From Pasteurellaceae bacterium (GTDB lineage Bacteria; Pseudomonadota; Gammaproteobacteria; Enterobacterales; Pasteurellaceae): DNA of 64,000 bases. Shown here in pieces: positions 16,362 to 23,882 of this stretch. The stretch's first letter is position 1. Each line of letters starts with the position of its first letter. The notes beneath the pieces are model-generated. The model made no database searches. It was not told the DNA's origin and was given only the letters and a program-made list of their open reading frames with translations. The DNA is taken from the NCBI GenBank assembly GCA_900756155.1, contig CAAEJV010000018.1, positions 50,398-114,397 on the forward strand, in the 5' to 3' direction. Both the position numbers and the translations under genes were made by a program.

Positions 16362-17843
16362 ATGCAAACGAATAATAACTGTATCGTAATTTTTGGTGCT
16401 TCTGGTGATTTAACACATCGCAAACTCATTCCAGCACTTTATAATCTTTTCAAATTTGGGCGTTTAAACCAATTTTCTGTATTGGGTGTTGCTCGCACAG
16501 AATTAAACGATGACACTTTCCGTGAGAAAATGCGCGAAGCACTTCTTCAAACAGAAGAAACTACGCCTGAAACGCTCGAAGAATTCTGTAACCATCTCTA
16601 TTACCAAGCGGTAAACACATCTGATGCTGCCGATTATGGAAAATTAGTCCCTCGTTTAGAAGAATTACATACTAAATATCAAACGAATGGCAACACGCTT
16701 TATTACATGTCCACCCCGCCAAGTTTATATGGTGTGATTCCAGAATGTCTTGCAGCTCATGGTTTAAACACAGAAGAAGACGGTTGGAAACGGATTATTG
16801 TGGAAAAACCTTTTGGTTACGATGAAAAAACAGCACAAGAACTCGACGTTCAAATTCATCGTTTCTTTGAAGAGCATCAAATCTATCGTATCGACCATTA
16901 TCTTGGTAAAGAAACCGTACAAAACTTACTTGTTTTACGCTTCTCAAATGGTTTATTCGAACCGCTTTGGAACCGTAATTACATTGATTATGTCGAAATT
17001 ACGGGAGCCGAAGCCATTGGTGTGGAAGAACGTGGTGGCTATTATGATGGTTCCGGTGCAATGCGTGACATGTTCCAAAACCACTTACTACAAGTTCTTG
17101 CCATGGTTGCCATGGAACCACCTGCTATCATTAATGCGAACTCAATGCGTGATGAAGTAGCCAAAGTCATGCACTCTTTACGTCCATTAACGCAAGATGA
17201 CGTTGAGCATAATTTAGTGCTTGGTCAATACATTGCAGCAGAAATTGATGGCAAAGAAGTCAAAGGTTATTTACAAGAAAAAGGCGTGCCTTCTAACTCT
17301 CGCACTGAAACCTTTATGGCTTTACGTTGCGAAATCGAAAACTGGCGTTGGGCGGGCGTACCTTTCTATGTACGTACCGGTAAACGCTTACCGGCACGTG
17401 TGACGGAAATTGTGATTCATTTCAAAACCACACCACATCCTGTATTCAGTCAAAATGCACCAGAAAATAAATTGATCATCCGTATTCAACCCGATGAAGC
17501 GATTTCAATGCGTTTCGGCTTGAAAAAACCAGGGGCAGGCTTTGAAGCAAAAGAAGTGTCAATGGATTTCCGTTATGCTGATTTAGCCGATGACCAAGTC
17601 CTGACGGCTTATGAGCGCTTATTGCTCGATGCGATGAAAGGTGATGCGACACTCTTCGCTCGTACTGATGCCGTTCATGCTGCATGGAAATTCGTTCAAC
17701 CAATTTTAGACTACAAAGAAGCAGGCGGCCGAGTTCATGAATATGAAGCAGGTACTTGGGGACCTGTTGCGGCGGAAAAACTTATCGCGAAAAGTGGTCG
17801 CGTATGGCGTAAACCAAGTGGCAAAATGAAGAAAAAGGTTTAA
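16362..17843 (+). CDS. zwf: Glucose-6-phosphate 1-dehydrogenase
   Basis: First enzyme of the oxidative pentose phosphate pathway (493 aa), making NADPH and 6-phosphogluconolactone. Seen: nucleotide-binding IVIFGASGDLTHRKLIP at the N-terminus, VEKPFG, and the active-site signature YRIDHYLGKETVQN near residue 180-195. The start at 16362 has AAGGAA five bases upstream; the in-frame extension to 16290 has no family similarity. It is followed by pgl, with gnd about 6 kb further on. Confidence 0.96.
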   Translation: MQTNNNCIVIFGASGDLTHRKLIPALYNLFKFGRLNQFSVLGVARTELNDDTFREKMREALLQTEETTPETLEEFCNHLYYQAVNTSDAADYGKLVPRLEELHTKYQTNGNTLYYMSTPPSLYGVIPECLAAHGLNTEEDGWKRIIVEKPFGYDEKTAQELDVQIHRFFEEHQIYRIDHYLGKETVQNLLVLRFSNGLFEPLWNRNYIDYVEITGAEAIGVEERGGYYDGSGAMRDMFQNHLLQVLAMVAMEPPAIINANSMRDEVAKVMHSLRPLTQDDVEHNLVLGQYIAAEIDGKEVKGYLQEKGVPSNSRTETFMALRCEIENWRWAGVPFYVRTGKRLPARVTEIVIHFKTTPHPVFSQNAPENKLIIRIQPDEAISMRFGLKKPGAGFEAKEVSMDFRYADLADDQVLTAYERLLLDAMKGDATLFARTDAVHAAWKFVQPILDYKEAGGRVHEYEAGTWGPVAAEKLIAKSGRVWRKPSGKMKKKV

Positions 17844-17854
17844 TCATTAATCGC

Positions 17855-17886
17855 AAGCCTTCTTCCCTACAAGCGGAAGAAGGCTT
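17855..17886 (+). repeat. Perfect 12-bp hairpin between zwf and pgl
   Basis: AAGCCTTCTTCC and GGAAGAAGGCTT form a perfect 12-bp stem with an 8-base loop. The following bases ATATCCAATAT contain no T run, so it may act as an mRNA 3'-end or processing hairpin rather than a strong terminator, and could reduce pgl expression relative to zwf. Confidence 0.7.
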
Positions 17887-17911
17887 ATATCCAATATAAA
17901 GAGAAGCAAAC

Positions 17912-18610
17912 ATGAACACCATCACCTTCCCAACGGCTCAACACACTGTTGAAAAGATCGCCCAAGAATTTGTGATTTATAGCCAATTAAATCATCCTGT
18001 ACATATTTCCCTTTCTGGTGGTTCAACGCCTAAGTTGTTATTTAAAACCTTAGCCAAAACGCCTTATGCGGAACAAATTAACTGGAAAAATCTGCATTTT
18101 TGGTGGGGTGATGATCGCATGGTTCCACCAACAAATTCAGAAAGTAACTATGGCGAAGTGCAAAAACTCTTATTCGATCATATTCAAATTCCAACGGAAA
18201 ACATCCACAGAATTCGTGGCGAAAATGAACCGCACTTTGAACTAAAACGCTTCGAAGAAGAATTAAGTGCGGCCATTCCAAACGGTGTTTTTGATTGGAT
18301 CATTTTAGGCATGGGAACGGACGGCCACACTGCTTCTCTCTTCCCTCATCAAACCAATTTTGATGACGAAAATCTTGCCATCATTGCAAAACACCCTGAA
18401 AGCGGTCAAATCCGCATTTCTAAAACAGCCAAACTCATTGAACAAACCAAACGCATTACCTATTTGGTAACCGGCGAAAGCAAAGCGGATATTTTAAAAG
18501 AAATCCAAACGACTCCTGCAGAAAATCTGCCTTACCCTGCTGCCAAAATTAAAGCAAAAAATGGGGTGACGGAATGGTATTTGGATAAAACGGCGGCAGC
18601 ATTATTGTAA
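17912..18610 (+). CDS. pgl: 6-phosphogluconolactonase
   Basis: Pgl/DevB family enzyme (232 aa), the second step of the pentose phosphate pathway. Motifs: HISLSGGSTPKLLF (phosphate loop), WGDDRMVPP, and the active-site block ILGMGTDGHTASLFPH. A ribosome site (GAGAAG) precedes the ATG. The expected downstream partner gnd is displaced by accessory genes. Confidence 0.95.
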   Translation: MNTITFPTAQHTVEKIAQEFVIYSQLNHPVHISLSGGSTPKLLFKTLAKTPYAEQINWKNLHFWWGDDRMVPPTNSESNYGEVQKLLFDHIQIPTENIHRIRGENEPHFELKRFEEELSAAIPNGVFDWIILGMGTDGHTASLFPHQTNFDDENLAIIAKHPESGQIRISKTAKLIEQTKRITYLVTGESKADILKEIQTTPAENLPYPAAKIKAKNGVTEWYLDKTAAALL

Positions 18611-18637
18611 TACGCCCATCCCAAAAGGAACTTCGAG

Positions 18638-19666
18638 ATGAAAAAAGTATTGTTATTAACTTTATTGCCAGTAGCAGCAATGGCCACTTCAATCCAAGGT
18701 ATTGGAGAAAACTACCAAGATTGGGATTTAGTATGTGATAACACGGGCACTTGTCGTATGGCAGGTTATCAGGATGAAAGTAGTGACCCAGTCTCTATTT
18801 TATTTACTCGTGCGGCAGGCGAAAATGCTGCAGTGGAAGGAAAGTTCACTATTTTACCATTCGGAGAAACCGACCGTGATGTTCAAGTCGGTCAAGATAT
18901 TGAAATTTGGTTAAATGGCAAATCATTAGGCACAGTCAAGCATATTTCTGACGACGCGCCAGATAAGCTGACTGAAGAGCAAACTAAGGCATTACTTAGC
19001 GGATTGAAAAAAGAGAGCGAAATTCGTCTCACCTATGGGAAAACCACGCTTAAAGTGTCAGACAAAGGCGCAGCGGCAGCCATGCTCAAAATGGATGAAT
19101 TCCAACAACGACTAAATACCCCTTCCGCACTCATTCGCCAAGGTCAAGAAAAACATGCGGTATTAGCGCCACAGGCTGCACCAAAAGTTGAGGCTGTTAG
19201 CGTGAACAACCGTAAAACAATAGAATTAAAACGCGGTGAAAAACAATTTAATCATGTGTTAGCACTGTTACGTAAAGCTAATAGCTGTGATGATGAGGAT
19301 ATAACAAGCCAAGATATAACACTTTATCCCTTAACACAAAACAAGGTATTAGCTGAAGCACTCTGTGTTAGAGGTGCTTATCAAGGCACTAATTACTATG
19401 CTGTACTTGATAATAAATTGAGCAAAGTAGAACAAGTCTTGGCGGAGCAATACAACAGAGCAGAATATGATGAAAAACAAGGTTATGCGTTTGTAAGAGG
19501 TACTTACAAAGGACGTGGAGTTGGCGATTGCTGGAGCAGTCAAGATGCGGTATGGAATGGCAAAATCTTTATCCGCACCTCAGAATGGACAACGGGATCT
19601 TGCAAAGGATTTCCTGGTGGCGCATGGCAGTTGCCTACTTTCGTCAGTGATATCATCGTAAAATAA
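18638..19666 (+). CDS. DUF1176 secreted protein, tandem copy 1
   Basis: A 342-residue exported protein; signal peptide MKKVLLLTLLPVAAMA. The mature part begins with WDLVCDNTGTCRMAGYQ (Cys33 and Cys39, a likely disulfide) and ends with WTTGSCKGFPGGAWQLP. It matches the DUF1176 pattern as I know it; function is unknown. AAAGGA lies about 11 bases before the ATG. Two more paralogues follow on the same strand. The last ~40 residues and the middle block around DEFQQRLNTPSALIRQGQEK are the best conserved among the three. Confidence 0.85.
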   Translation: MKKVLLLTLLPVAAMATSIQGIGENYQDWDLVCDNTGTCRMAGYQDESSDPVSILFTRAAGENAAVEGKFTILPFGETDRDVQVGQDIEIWLNGKSLGTVKHISDDAPDKLTEEQTKALLSGLKKESEIRLTYGKTTLKVSDKGAAAAMLKMDEFQQRLNTPSALIRQGQEKHAVLAPQAAPKVEAVSVNNRKTIELKRGEKQFNHVLALLRKANSCDDEDITSQDITLYPLTQNKVLAEALCVRGAYQGTNYYAVLDNKLSKVEQVLAEQYNRAEYDEKQGYAFVRGTYKGRGVGDCWSSQDAVWNGKIFIRTSEWTTGSCKGFPGGAWQLPTFVSDIIVK

Positions 19667-19737
19667 ACAAACAACACGCGCTTATAAACGGTTAGATTTT
19701 ACGAATTTTTGCAAATCTTCTTTTAGGAATTTATAAC
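19667..19737 (+). repeat. Intergenic part of the DUF1176 tandem unit, copy A
   Basis: The 71 bases between copies 1 and 2 share AAATAAACA, ACAACAC, GTTAGATTTTACGAATTTTT and AATTTATAA in the same order with the 71 bases between copies 2 and 3. This shows that whole gene-plus-leader units were duplicated. Confidence 0.8.
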
Positions 19738-20775
19738 ATGAAAAAAGTTATTCTTCTCTCATTATTACCATTTACTGCAATGGCAGCTTCAACATCAATC
19801 AAAGGTATTGGAGAAATCTACCAAGATTGGGATTTAATCTGTGATAACACGGGTACTTGTCGCATGGCGGGTTATCAAGAGAATAGAGATGATCCAGTGT
19901 CCATTTTATTTACTCGAGAAGCAGGCGAGAATACACCAGTGGAAGGAGAACTGACCATTTTACCATTCGGTGAAAATGACCGTGATATTCAAGTCGGTCA
20001 AGATATTGAAATTTGGCTAAACGACAAATCATTAGGCACTATCAAGCATATTTCTGATAGCAATCCAGATAAACTCTCTGAAGAGCAAACCAAGGCAATA
20101 CTTAGCGGATTGACAAAAGAAAGCGAAATTCGTCTTACCTATGGTAAAACCACGCTCAGAGTGTCTGATAGAGGTGCCGCGGCAGTAATGCTAAGAATGG
20201 ATGAATTCCAACAGCGGTTAAACACACCTTCGGCGCTCATTCGTCAAGGTCAAGAAAAACATGCGGTATTAGCGCCTCAGACTGCACCCAAAATTGAGGT
20301 GGCAAGTGTGAATAACCGCAAGAAAATAGGATTAAAACGCGGCGAAAAACAATACGATAACGTGCTAGCATTATTACGTAAAGCTTACAATGGTTGCAAG
20401 GATGAAGATGAAGTAAGCCAAGATATAACGCTTTATCCCTTAACACAAAATAAGGTCTTAGCCGAGGTACTTTGTGTCAGAGGTGCTTATCAACGCACTA
20501 ATTACTATGCAGTACTTGATGACAAATTGAGTAAAGTAGAACAAATCTTGGCGGGGCTGTATAACGAAGCAGGCTATGATGAAAAACAAGGTTATGCATT
20601 TGTAAGAGGTACTTACAAAGGCCGCGGATTAGGTGATTGCTTGGGGGGGCAAGATGCCGCATGGAATGGCAAAATCTTTATCCGCACATCAAAATGGACG
20701 ACTGGATCTTGTAAAGGTTTTGGCGGTGGCGCATGGCAGTTGCCGATTTTCGTCAGTGACATTGTCGTAAAATAA
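19738..20775 (+). CDS. DUF1176 secreted protein, tandem copy 2
   Basis: A 345-residue paralogue of the preceding gene, close over its full length (signal peptide MKKVILLSLLPFTAMA; WDLICDNTGTCRMAGYQ; DRDIQVGQDIEIWLN). Differences are mostly conservative. The ribosome site AGGA lies nine bases before the ATG. The ~70 bases upstream resemble those before copy 3, so the duplicated unit includes the intergenic DNA. Confidence 0.85.
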   Translation: MKKVILLSLLPFTAMAASTSIKGIGEIYQDWDLICDNTGTCRMAGYQENRDDPVSILFTREAGENTPVEGELTILPFGENDRDIQVGQDIEIWLNDKSLGTIKHISDSNPDKLSEEQTKAILSGLTKESEIRLTYGKTTLRVSDRGAAAVMLRMDEFQQRLNTPSALIRQGQEKHAVLAPQTAPKIEVASVNNRKKIGLKRGEKQYDNVLALLRKAYNGCKDEDEVSQDITLYPLTQNKVLAEVLCVRGAYQRTNYYAVLDDKLSKVEQILAGLYNEAGYDEKQGYAFVRGTYKGRGLGDCLGGQDAAWNGKIFIRTSKWTTGSCKGFGGGAWQLPIFVSDIVVK

Positions 20776-20846
20776 ACACACAACACATCCTTACAAATAG
20801 TTAGATTTTACGAATTTTTTACAAATCATTTTTAAAAATTTATAAA
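20776..20846 (+). repeat. Intergenic part of the DUF1176 tandem unit, copy B
   Basis: Counterpart of 19667-19737, equal in length. It keeps GTTAGATTTTACGAATTTTT but has TTTTTAAAAATTTATAAA in place of TTTTAGGAATTTATAAC just before the start codon. Confidence 0.8.
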
Positions 20847-21902
20847 ATGAAAAAATATCTTCTTCTCTCATTATTACCACTCACTGCAATGGCTGCGCCA
20901 TCGTTAAAAGGGTTTGAAAAGACTTATCAAGACTGGGATTTGATCTGTGATAATACTGGCACTTGTAATATGGCGGGTTATCAAGAAGAAAGAGATGGCT
21001 CCGAGCATCCTGTTTCGATTTTATTTACTCGAAGTGCGGGGGAACAAGCACCGGTGACAGCTCAGTTAGCATTATTACCAGATGATGTGGGTAATAAAAC
21101 GGCTGAAATTATCTTAAATGGTCAATCACTCGGTACCGTTCCAAATATTTCAGAAGATGGGAATGCAAAATTAAGTGAAAAACAAACAACAGAATTACTC
21201 ACTGCACTAAAAGGGAATGCAAGTATTGAAGTGATTTTTGGGGAGTTTAAGGAGAAAGTCTCTGATAAAGGTGCAGCCGCCGCGATGCTCAAAATGGATG
21301 AGTTTCAACAACGTTTAAATACGCCTTCCGCACTTATTCGCCAAGGTCAAGAAAAACATGCGGTATTAGCGCCACAGGCTGCACCCCAAATTGATGCTGT
21401 CAGCGTGAAAAATCTCCAAACAACAGAGTTAAAGCGTGGCGAAAAACAGTTTGATGCTGTATTAGCGTTATTGCGTAAAAGTAATGGGACGAATGAAAAT
21501 TCAGAGAATTACTGCCCTGAGTTGCATAAAGATGATACTTGGCGTGACGATATAACAATTCATACTCTTACCAATGGCAAAGTGTTAGCAGAGTCAATAT
21601 GTTGGAGTGGCCCTTATCAATACTCTAATTATTATGCTGTTATGGATGAAAAACTCAGCAAAGTAGAACAAGTACTAGCAAGTCAATATAACGATGTTAT
21701 GTATGATAATAGAACCCCCGTCTTAGCTGTAATAGGTTCATTTAAGTCGCGGGGGATTGGTGATTGTTGGATTAGGAAAGAAGCTGCCTGGAATGGCAAA
21801 ATATTTATCCGTACTTCAGAATGGACAACCGGCTCTTGTAAAGGTTTTACTGGTGGAGCGTGGCAGTTGCCGATTTTTGTGAGCGATATTAAGGTAAAAT
21901 AA
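20847..21902 (+). CDS. DUF1176 secreted protein, tandem copy 3 (divergent)
   Basis: A 351-residue paralogue of the two preceding genes. It keeps the signal peptide (MKKYLLLSLLPLTAMA), WDLICDNTGTCNMAGYQ and the C-terminal KIFIRTSEWTTGSCKGF. Its region after residue 60 is diverged and lacks the DRD-QVGQDIEIWLN block, and it carries a different segment around EDYCPELHKDDTW-like residues 215-230. The middle ~40 residues are almost identical to copy 1. The Shine-Dalgarno AGGAA of copy 2 is replaced by AAAAA at the same position, so translation initiation may be poor. Confidence 0.82.
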   Translation: MKKYLLLSLLPLTAMAAPSLKGFEKTYQDWDLICDNTGTCNMAGYQEERDGSEHPVSILFTRSAGEQAPVTAQLALLPDDVGNKTAEIILNGQSLGTVPNISEDGNAKLSEKQTTELLTALKGNASIEVIFGEFKEKVSDKGAAAAMLKMDEFQQRLNTPSALIRQGQEKHAVLAPQAAPQIDAVSVKNLQTTELKRGEKQFDAVLALLRKSNGTNENSENYCPELHKDDTWRDDITIHTLTNGKVLAESICWSGPYQYSNYYAVMDEKLSKVEQVLASQYNDVMYDNRTPVLAVIGSFKSRGIGDCWIRKEAAWNGKIFIRTSEWTTGSCKGFTGGAWQLPIFVSDIKVK

Positions 21903-21948
21903 TTTATTTGTTTTATCTTTAACATCATGAAGAGCATAGAGTAAAAAA

Positions 21949-22341
21949 ATGATCGACTACAAAGTTAACGAACCGATTTCAGTCAAACAATTTATTGCAC
22001 TGCTAAATAAAACAACGCTCGGGGCACGCCGTCCGTTAGAGGATGAAAATCGTGTCGCAGCAATGTTGCACCATGCAGATTTATTAATCACCGCTTGGGA
22101 TGGTGAACGATTAGTGGGTGTGGCACGTTCCGTGACAGATTTTGCCTACTGCTGTTATTTATCTGATTTAGCGGTTGATGAACAATATCAAAAACAAGGT
22201 ATCGGCTTGCAGTTAATTGAACACACCAAACAGGCGTTACATCCACAAGCTAAAATTGTGCTTTTATCGGCTCCGCAAGCCGTGGATTATTATCCGCATA
22301 TTGGATTTACTCAACACATGAGTGCGTGGACGAAGAGTTAA
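21949..22341 (+). CDS. GNAT family N-acetyltransferase
   Basis: A 130-residue acetyltransferase of the GNAT fold. The acetyl-CoA-binding motif A is LSDLAVDEQYQKQGIGLQLI (Q-x-x-G-I-G), followed by VLLSAPQAVDYYPHIGF, a typical beta5-alpha4 region. The substrate is not readable. Its last 158 bases are duplicated about 0.98 kb downstream as a broken copy. Confidence 0.88.
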   Translation: MIDYKVNEPISVKQFIALLNKTTLGARRPLEDENRVAAMLHHADLLITAWDGERLVGVARSVTDFAYCCYLSDLAVDEQYQKQGIGLQLIEHTKQALHPQAKIVLLSAPQAVDYYPHIGFTQHMSAWTKS

Positions 22342-22367
22342 TTTATTAGAATGATATGGTGACAAAA

Positions 22368-22784
22368 ATGAAAAAACTGTTTGTACTACTTACTTCAACT
22401 TTGTTATTTGCTTGTTCATCTGGTCCATCTTTAGATCAGTTAGCGGCACAAATGCCAAAAGATAATCGCTCAGTAATGCTTCAAGTTCCAGAAGCAGGAA
22501 ACCCAGTTTCAAATGGAATGCTTGTAGCAACGATTAGAACCGCAGGTGGTACTTCAGGAAAACGACTCGTATCTCTTTTAGCTACAAATAATTTACACAT
22601 TGGAATTGCAGGGAACAGTCAATCTGTGAATAAAGCAGTTGCTATGCATGGACTAAATAATGCAGAAAAGGTCGGTAAGGATGTATCTTTATACCTTGTT
22701 GGAGATAGTGAAAGTGATAAGGCAGATCTAGAAAAAGCCGCAAAAGCGAAAAATGTAGAAATGCATTACATTATGCAAAAATAA
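22368..22784 (+). CDS. Small lipoprotein of unknown function
   Basis: A 138-residue predicted lipoprotein: MKKLFVLLTSTLLFAC with lipobox LFAC and lipidated Cys16, then CSSGPSLDQLAAQMP. The body has no domain I recognise; the part IRTAGGTSGKRLVSLLATNN and the C-terminal VEMHYIMQK suggest a compact alpha/beta fold. The start at 22368 is chosen because GGTGA precedes it by five bases; an upstream ATG at 22356 would spoil the signal peptide. It lies between a GNAT gene and the duplicated GNAT fragment. Confidence 0.72.
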   Translation: MKKLFVLLTSTLLFACSSGPSLDQLAAQMPKDNRSVMLQVPEAGNPVSNGMLVATIRTAGGTSGKRLVSLLATNNLHIGIAGNSQSVNKAVAMHGLNNAEKVGKDVSLYLVGDSESDKADLEKAAKAKNVEMHYIMQK

Positions 22785-22815
22785 GAGATAGATACATCAA
22801 ATGCGGAGTGACTTA

Positions 22816-23148
22816 ATGTTGAATTTAGATAATAAAAAATTTGTTGCTGTTGAAAACACCGCAAATGGTGAGGTCAGTAGTCAAACAGAATTTCATTACC
22901 ATCAACAAGGTAAAATGATTTGGGCAGAATATGGTGGCGGTGAAATTTTAAAAGGCTTTTTAATTGGAAAATGGATTGACGATACTCAAATTGAATTTAC
23001 GTATCAACATTTAAATCAATCTCTAGAAAATCGTTTGGGGCGTTGCTGTACAACATTTTCTTTAGAAAAAAGTAAACTCGTCGGTCATGAAAAATGGCAG
23101 TGGCTAGACACGTTAGAGCAAGGCAGCTCTTTAATTAGAGAAATTTAA
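22816..23148 (+). CDS. Conserved hypothetical protein
   Basis: A ~110-residue cytoplasmic protein beginning MLNLDNKKFVAVENTANGEV, with repeated short beta-like segments (FHYHQQGKMIWAEYGGG, LKGFLIGKW) and a C-terminal EKWQWLDTL. Relatives in databases are often named 'N-acetylglutamate synthase', but nothing in the sequence resembles ArgA, so I do not use that name. The alternative start at 22801 adds five residues; GGAG just before 22816 favours the shorter form. Confidence 0.65.
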   Translation: MLNLDNKKFVAVENTANGEVSSQTEFHYHQQGKMIWAEYGGGEILKGFLIGKWIDDTQIEFTYQHLNQSLENRLGRCCTTFSLEKSKLVGHEKWQWLDTLEQGSSLIREI

Positions 23149-23165
23149 AAGAAATTTTGTTATAG

Positions 23166-23323
23166 AATATCAGAAACAAGGTATCGGCTTGCAGTTAATT
23201 GAACACACCAAACAGGCATTACATCCACAAGCCAAAATTGTGCTGTCATCCGCTCCACAAGCGATAGATTATTATCCGCATATTGGAGTTACTCAACATA
23301 TGAGTGCGTAGGCTAAGAGTTAA
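23166..23323 (+). pseudogene. Broken duplicate of the GNAT gene 3' end
   Basis: These 158 bases correspond one-to-one, without gaps, to 22184-22341, the 3' end of the GNAT gene (from YQKQGIGLQL to the stop). The reading frame is intact except that the penultimate Trp codon region (GCG TGG) became GCG TAG at 23306-23311. There is no start codon or N-terminal half. It is a remnant of duplication or recombination. Confidence 0.85.
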
Positions 23324-23332
23324 AAAACGCTT

Positions 23333-23354
23333 GGAAAAGTGACCACACTTTTCC
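23333..23354. repeat. Degenerate USS-like hairpin
   Basis: GGAAAAGTG-ACCA-CACTTTTCC is a perfect 9-bp stem. It looks like a USS pair in which the GCGGT core has been lost. It lies just after the GNAT remnant and could serve as a weak terminator. Confidence 0.55.
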
Positions 23355-23378
23355 GTAGCAAGAAGATGGATTACTGAT

Positions 23379-23436
23379 AGCGCACGCTTCATAGCGTGTG
23401 CTTGTAGATAAAGGCACACGTTGGGAAACGTGCGCC
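23379..23436. repeat. Two related GC-rich hairpins
   Basis: AGCGCACGCT-TCAT-AGCGTGTGCT (23379-23402) and GGCACACGTT-GGGA-AACGTGCGCC (23413-23436) are each 10-bp stems with a 4-base loop and one G-T type mismatch. Both use the GCACACG/CGTGCGC theme and are followed by GTAGGGTTTCATC. They are far richer in GC than their surroundings. They resemble a dispersed intergenic repeat element. Confidence 0.7.
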
Positions 23437-23467
23437 ATCGTAGGGTTTCATCAGGGAATAACATAAA

Positions 23468-23866
23468 ATGAAACTTAAAAAAATTGATTATTGCGAACTA
23501 AATCCCAAACAAAAAGAAATTTATAATTTCCAAAAACTAGCGGGAATATTGGCTGATTATGGCTTTAATTGTATTAAATTATCTGATGACTGGAATGGTG
23601 CTGATTTTCTTGCATATCATAAAGATCACAATGAAACTTTAAGGGTTCAATTAAAAGGTAGATTAACTATTGCTAAAAAATATCTTAACAAAGGTTTGCA
23701 CATCGCTTTTCCGATAAAACAGCAATGGTGTTTAATTGAACATGACATACTCGTAGAACTTGTCAAAACTCACACTGAATGGAAATGGGAAGATGAAGGT
23801 ATTCGTCATCCACCAACAGTTCCACAAAAATTACTATCTTTATTAGAAGAATACATGATTTCTTAA
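23468..23866 (+). CDS. Hypothetical protein, possible PD-(D/E)XK nuclease fold
   Basis: A 132-residue protein I do not recognise. After an N-terminal helix (QKEIYNFQKLAGILADYGF), it has SDDWNGADFLAY followed by ETLRVQLKGRLTI. The spacing D-x(n)-Q-x-K-G-R resembles the core of PD-(D/E)XK nuclease-fold proteins (for example DUF4365-like or group-I-intron-type enzymes), with Gln in place of Glu/Asp. Whether it is catalytic is uncertain. AGGGAA lies upstream of the ATG. It is flanked by the hairpin pair and gnd. Confidence 0.6.
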   Translation: MKLKKIDYCELNPKQKEIYNFQKLAGILADYGFNCIKLSDDWNGADFLAYHKDHNETLRVQLKGRLTIAKKYLNKGLHIAFPIKQQWCLIEHDILVELVKTHTEWKWEDEGIRHPPTVPQKLLSLLEEYMIS

Positions 23867-23882
23867 AAAACAGGAGCAAAAA

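Noticed and set aside
22816..23148. Name 'N-acetylglutamate synthase' for the small hypothetical protein
   Set aside because: The name circulates for this family, but no GNAT or amino-acid-kinase features are present.
22356..23323. Composite transposon or IS bounded by the GNAT repeats
   Set aside because: The repeats are direct, are coding remnants, lack terminal inverted repeats, and no transposase lies between them.
23379..23436. CRISPR repeats
   Set aside because: Only two hairpins of differing sequence, no spacers and no cas genes.
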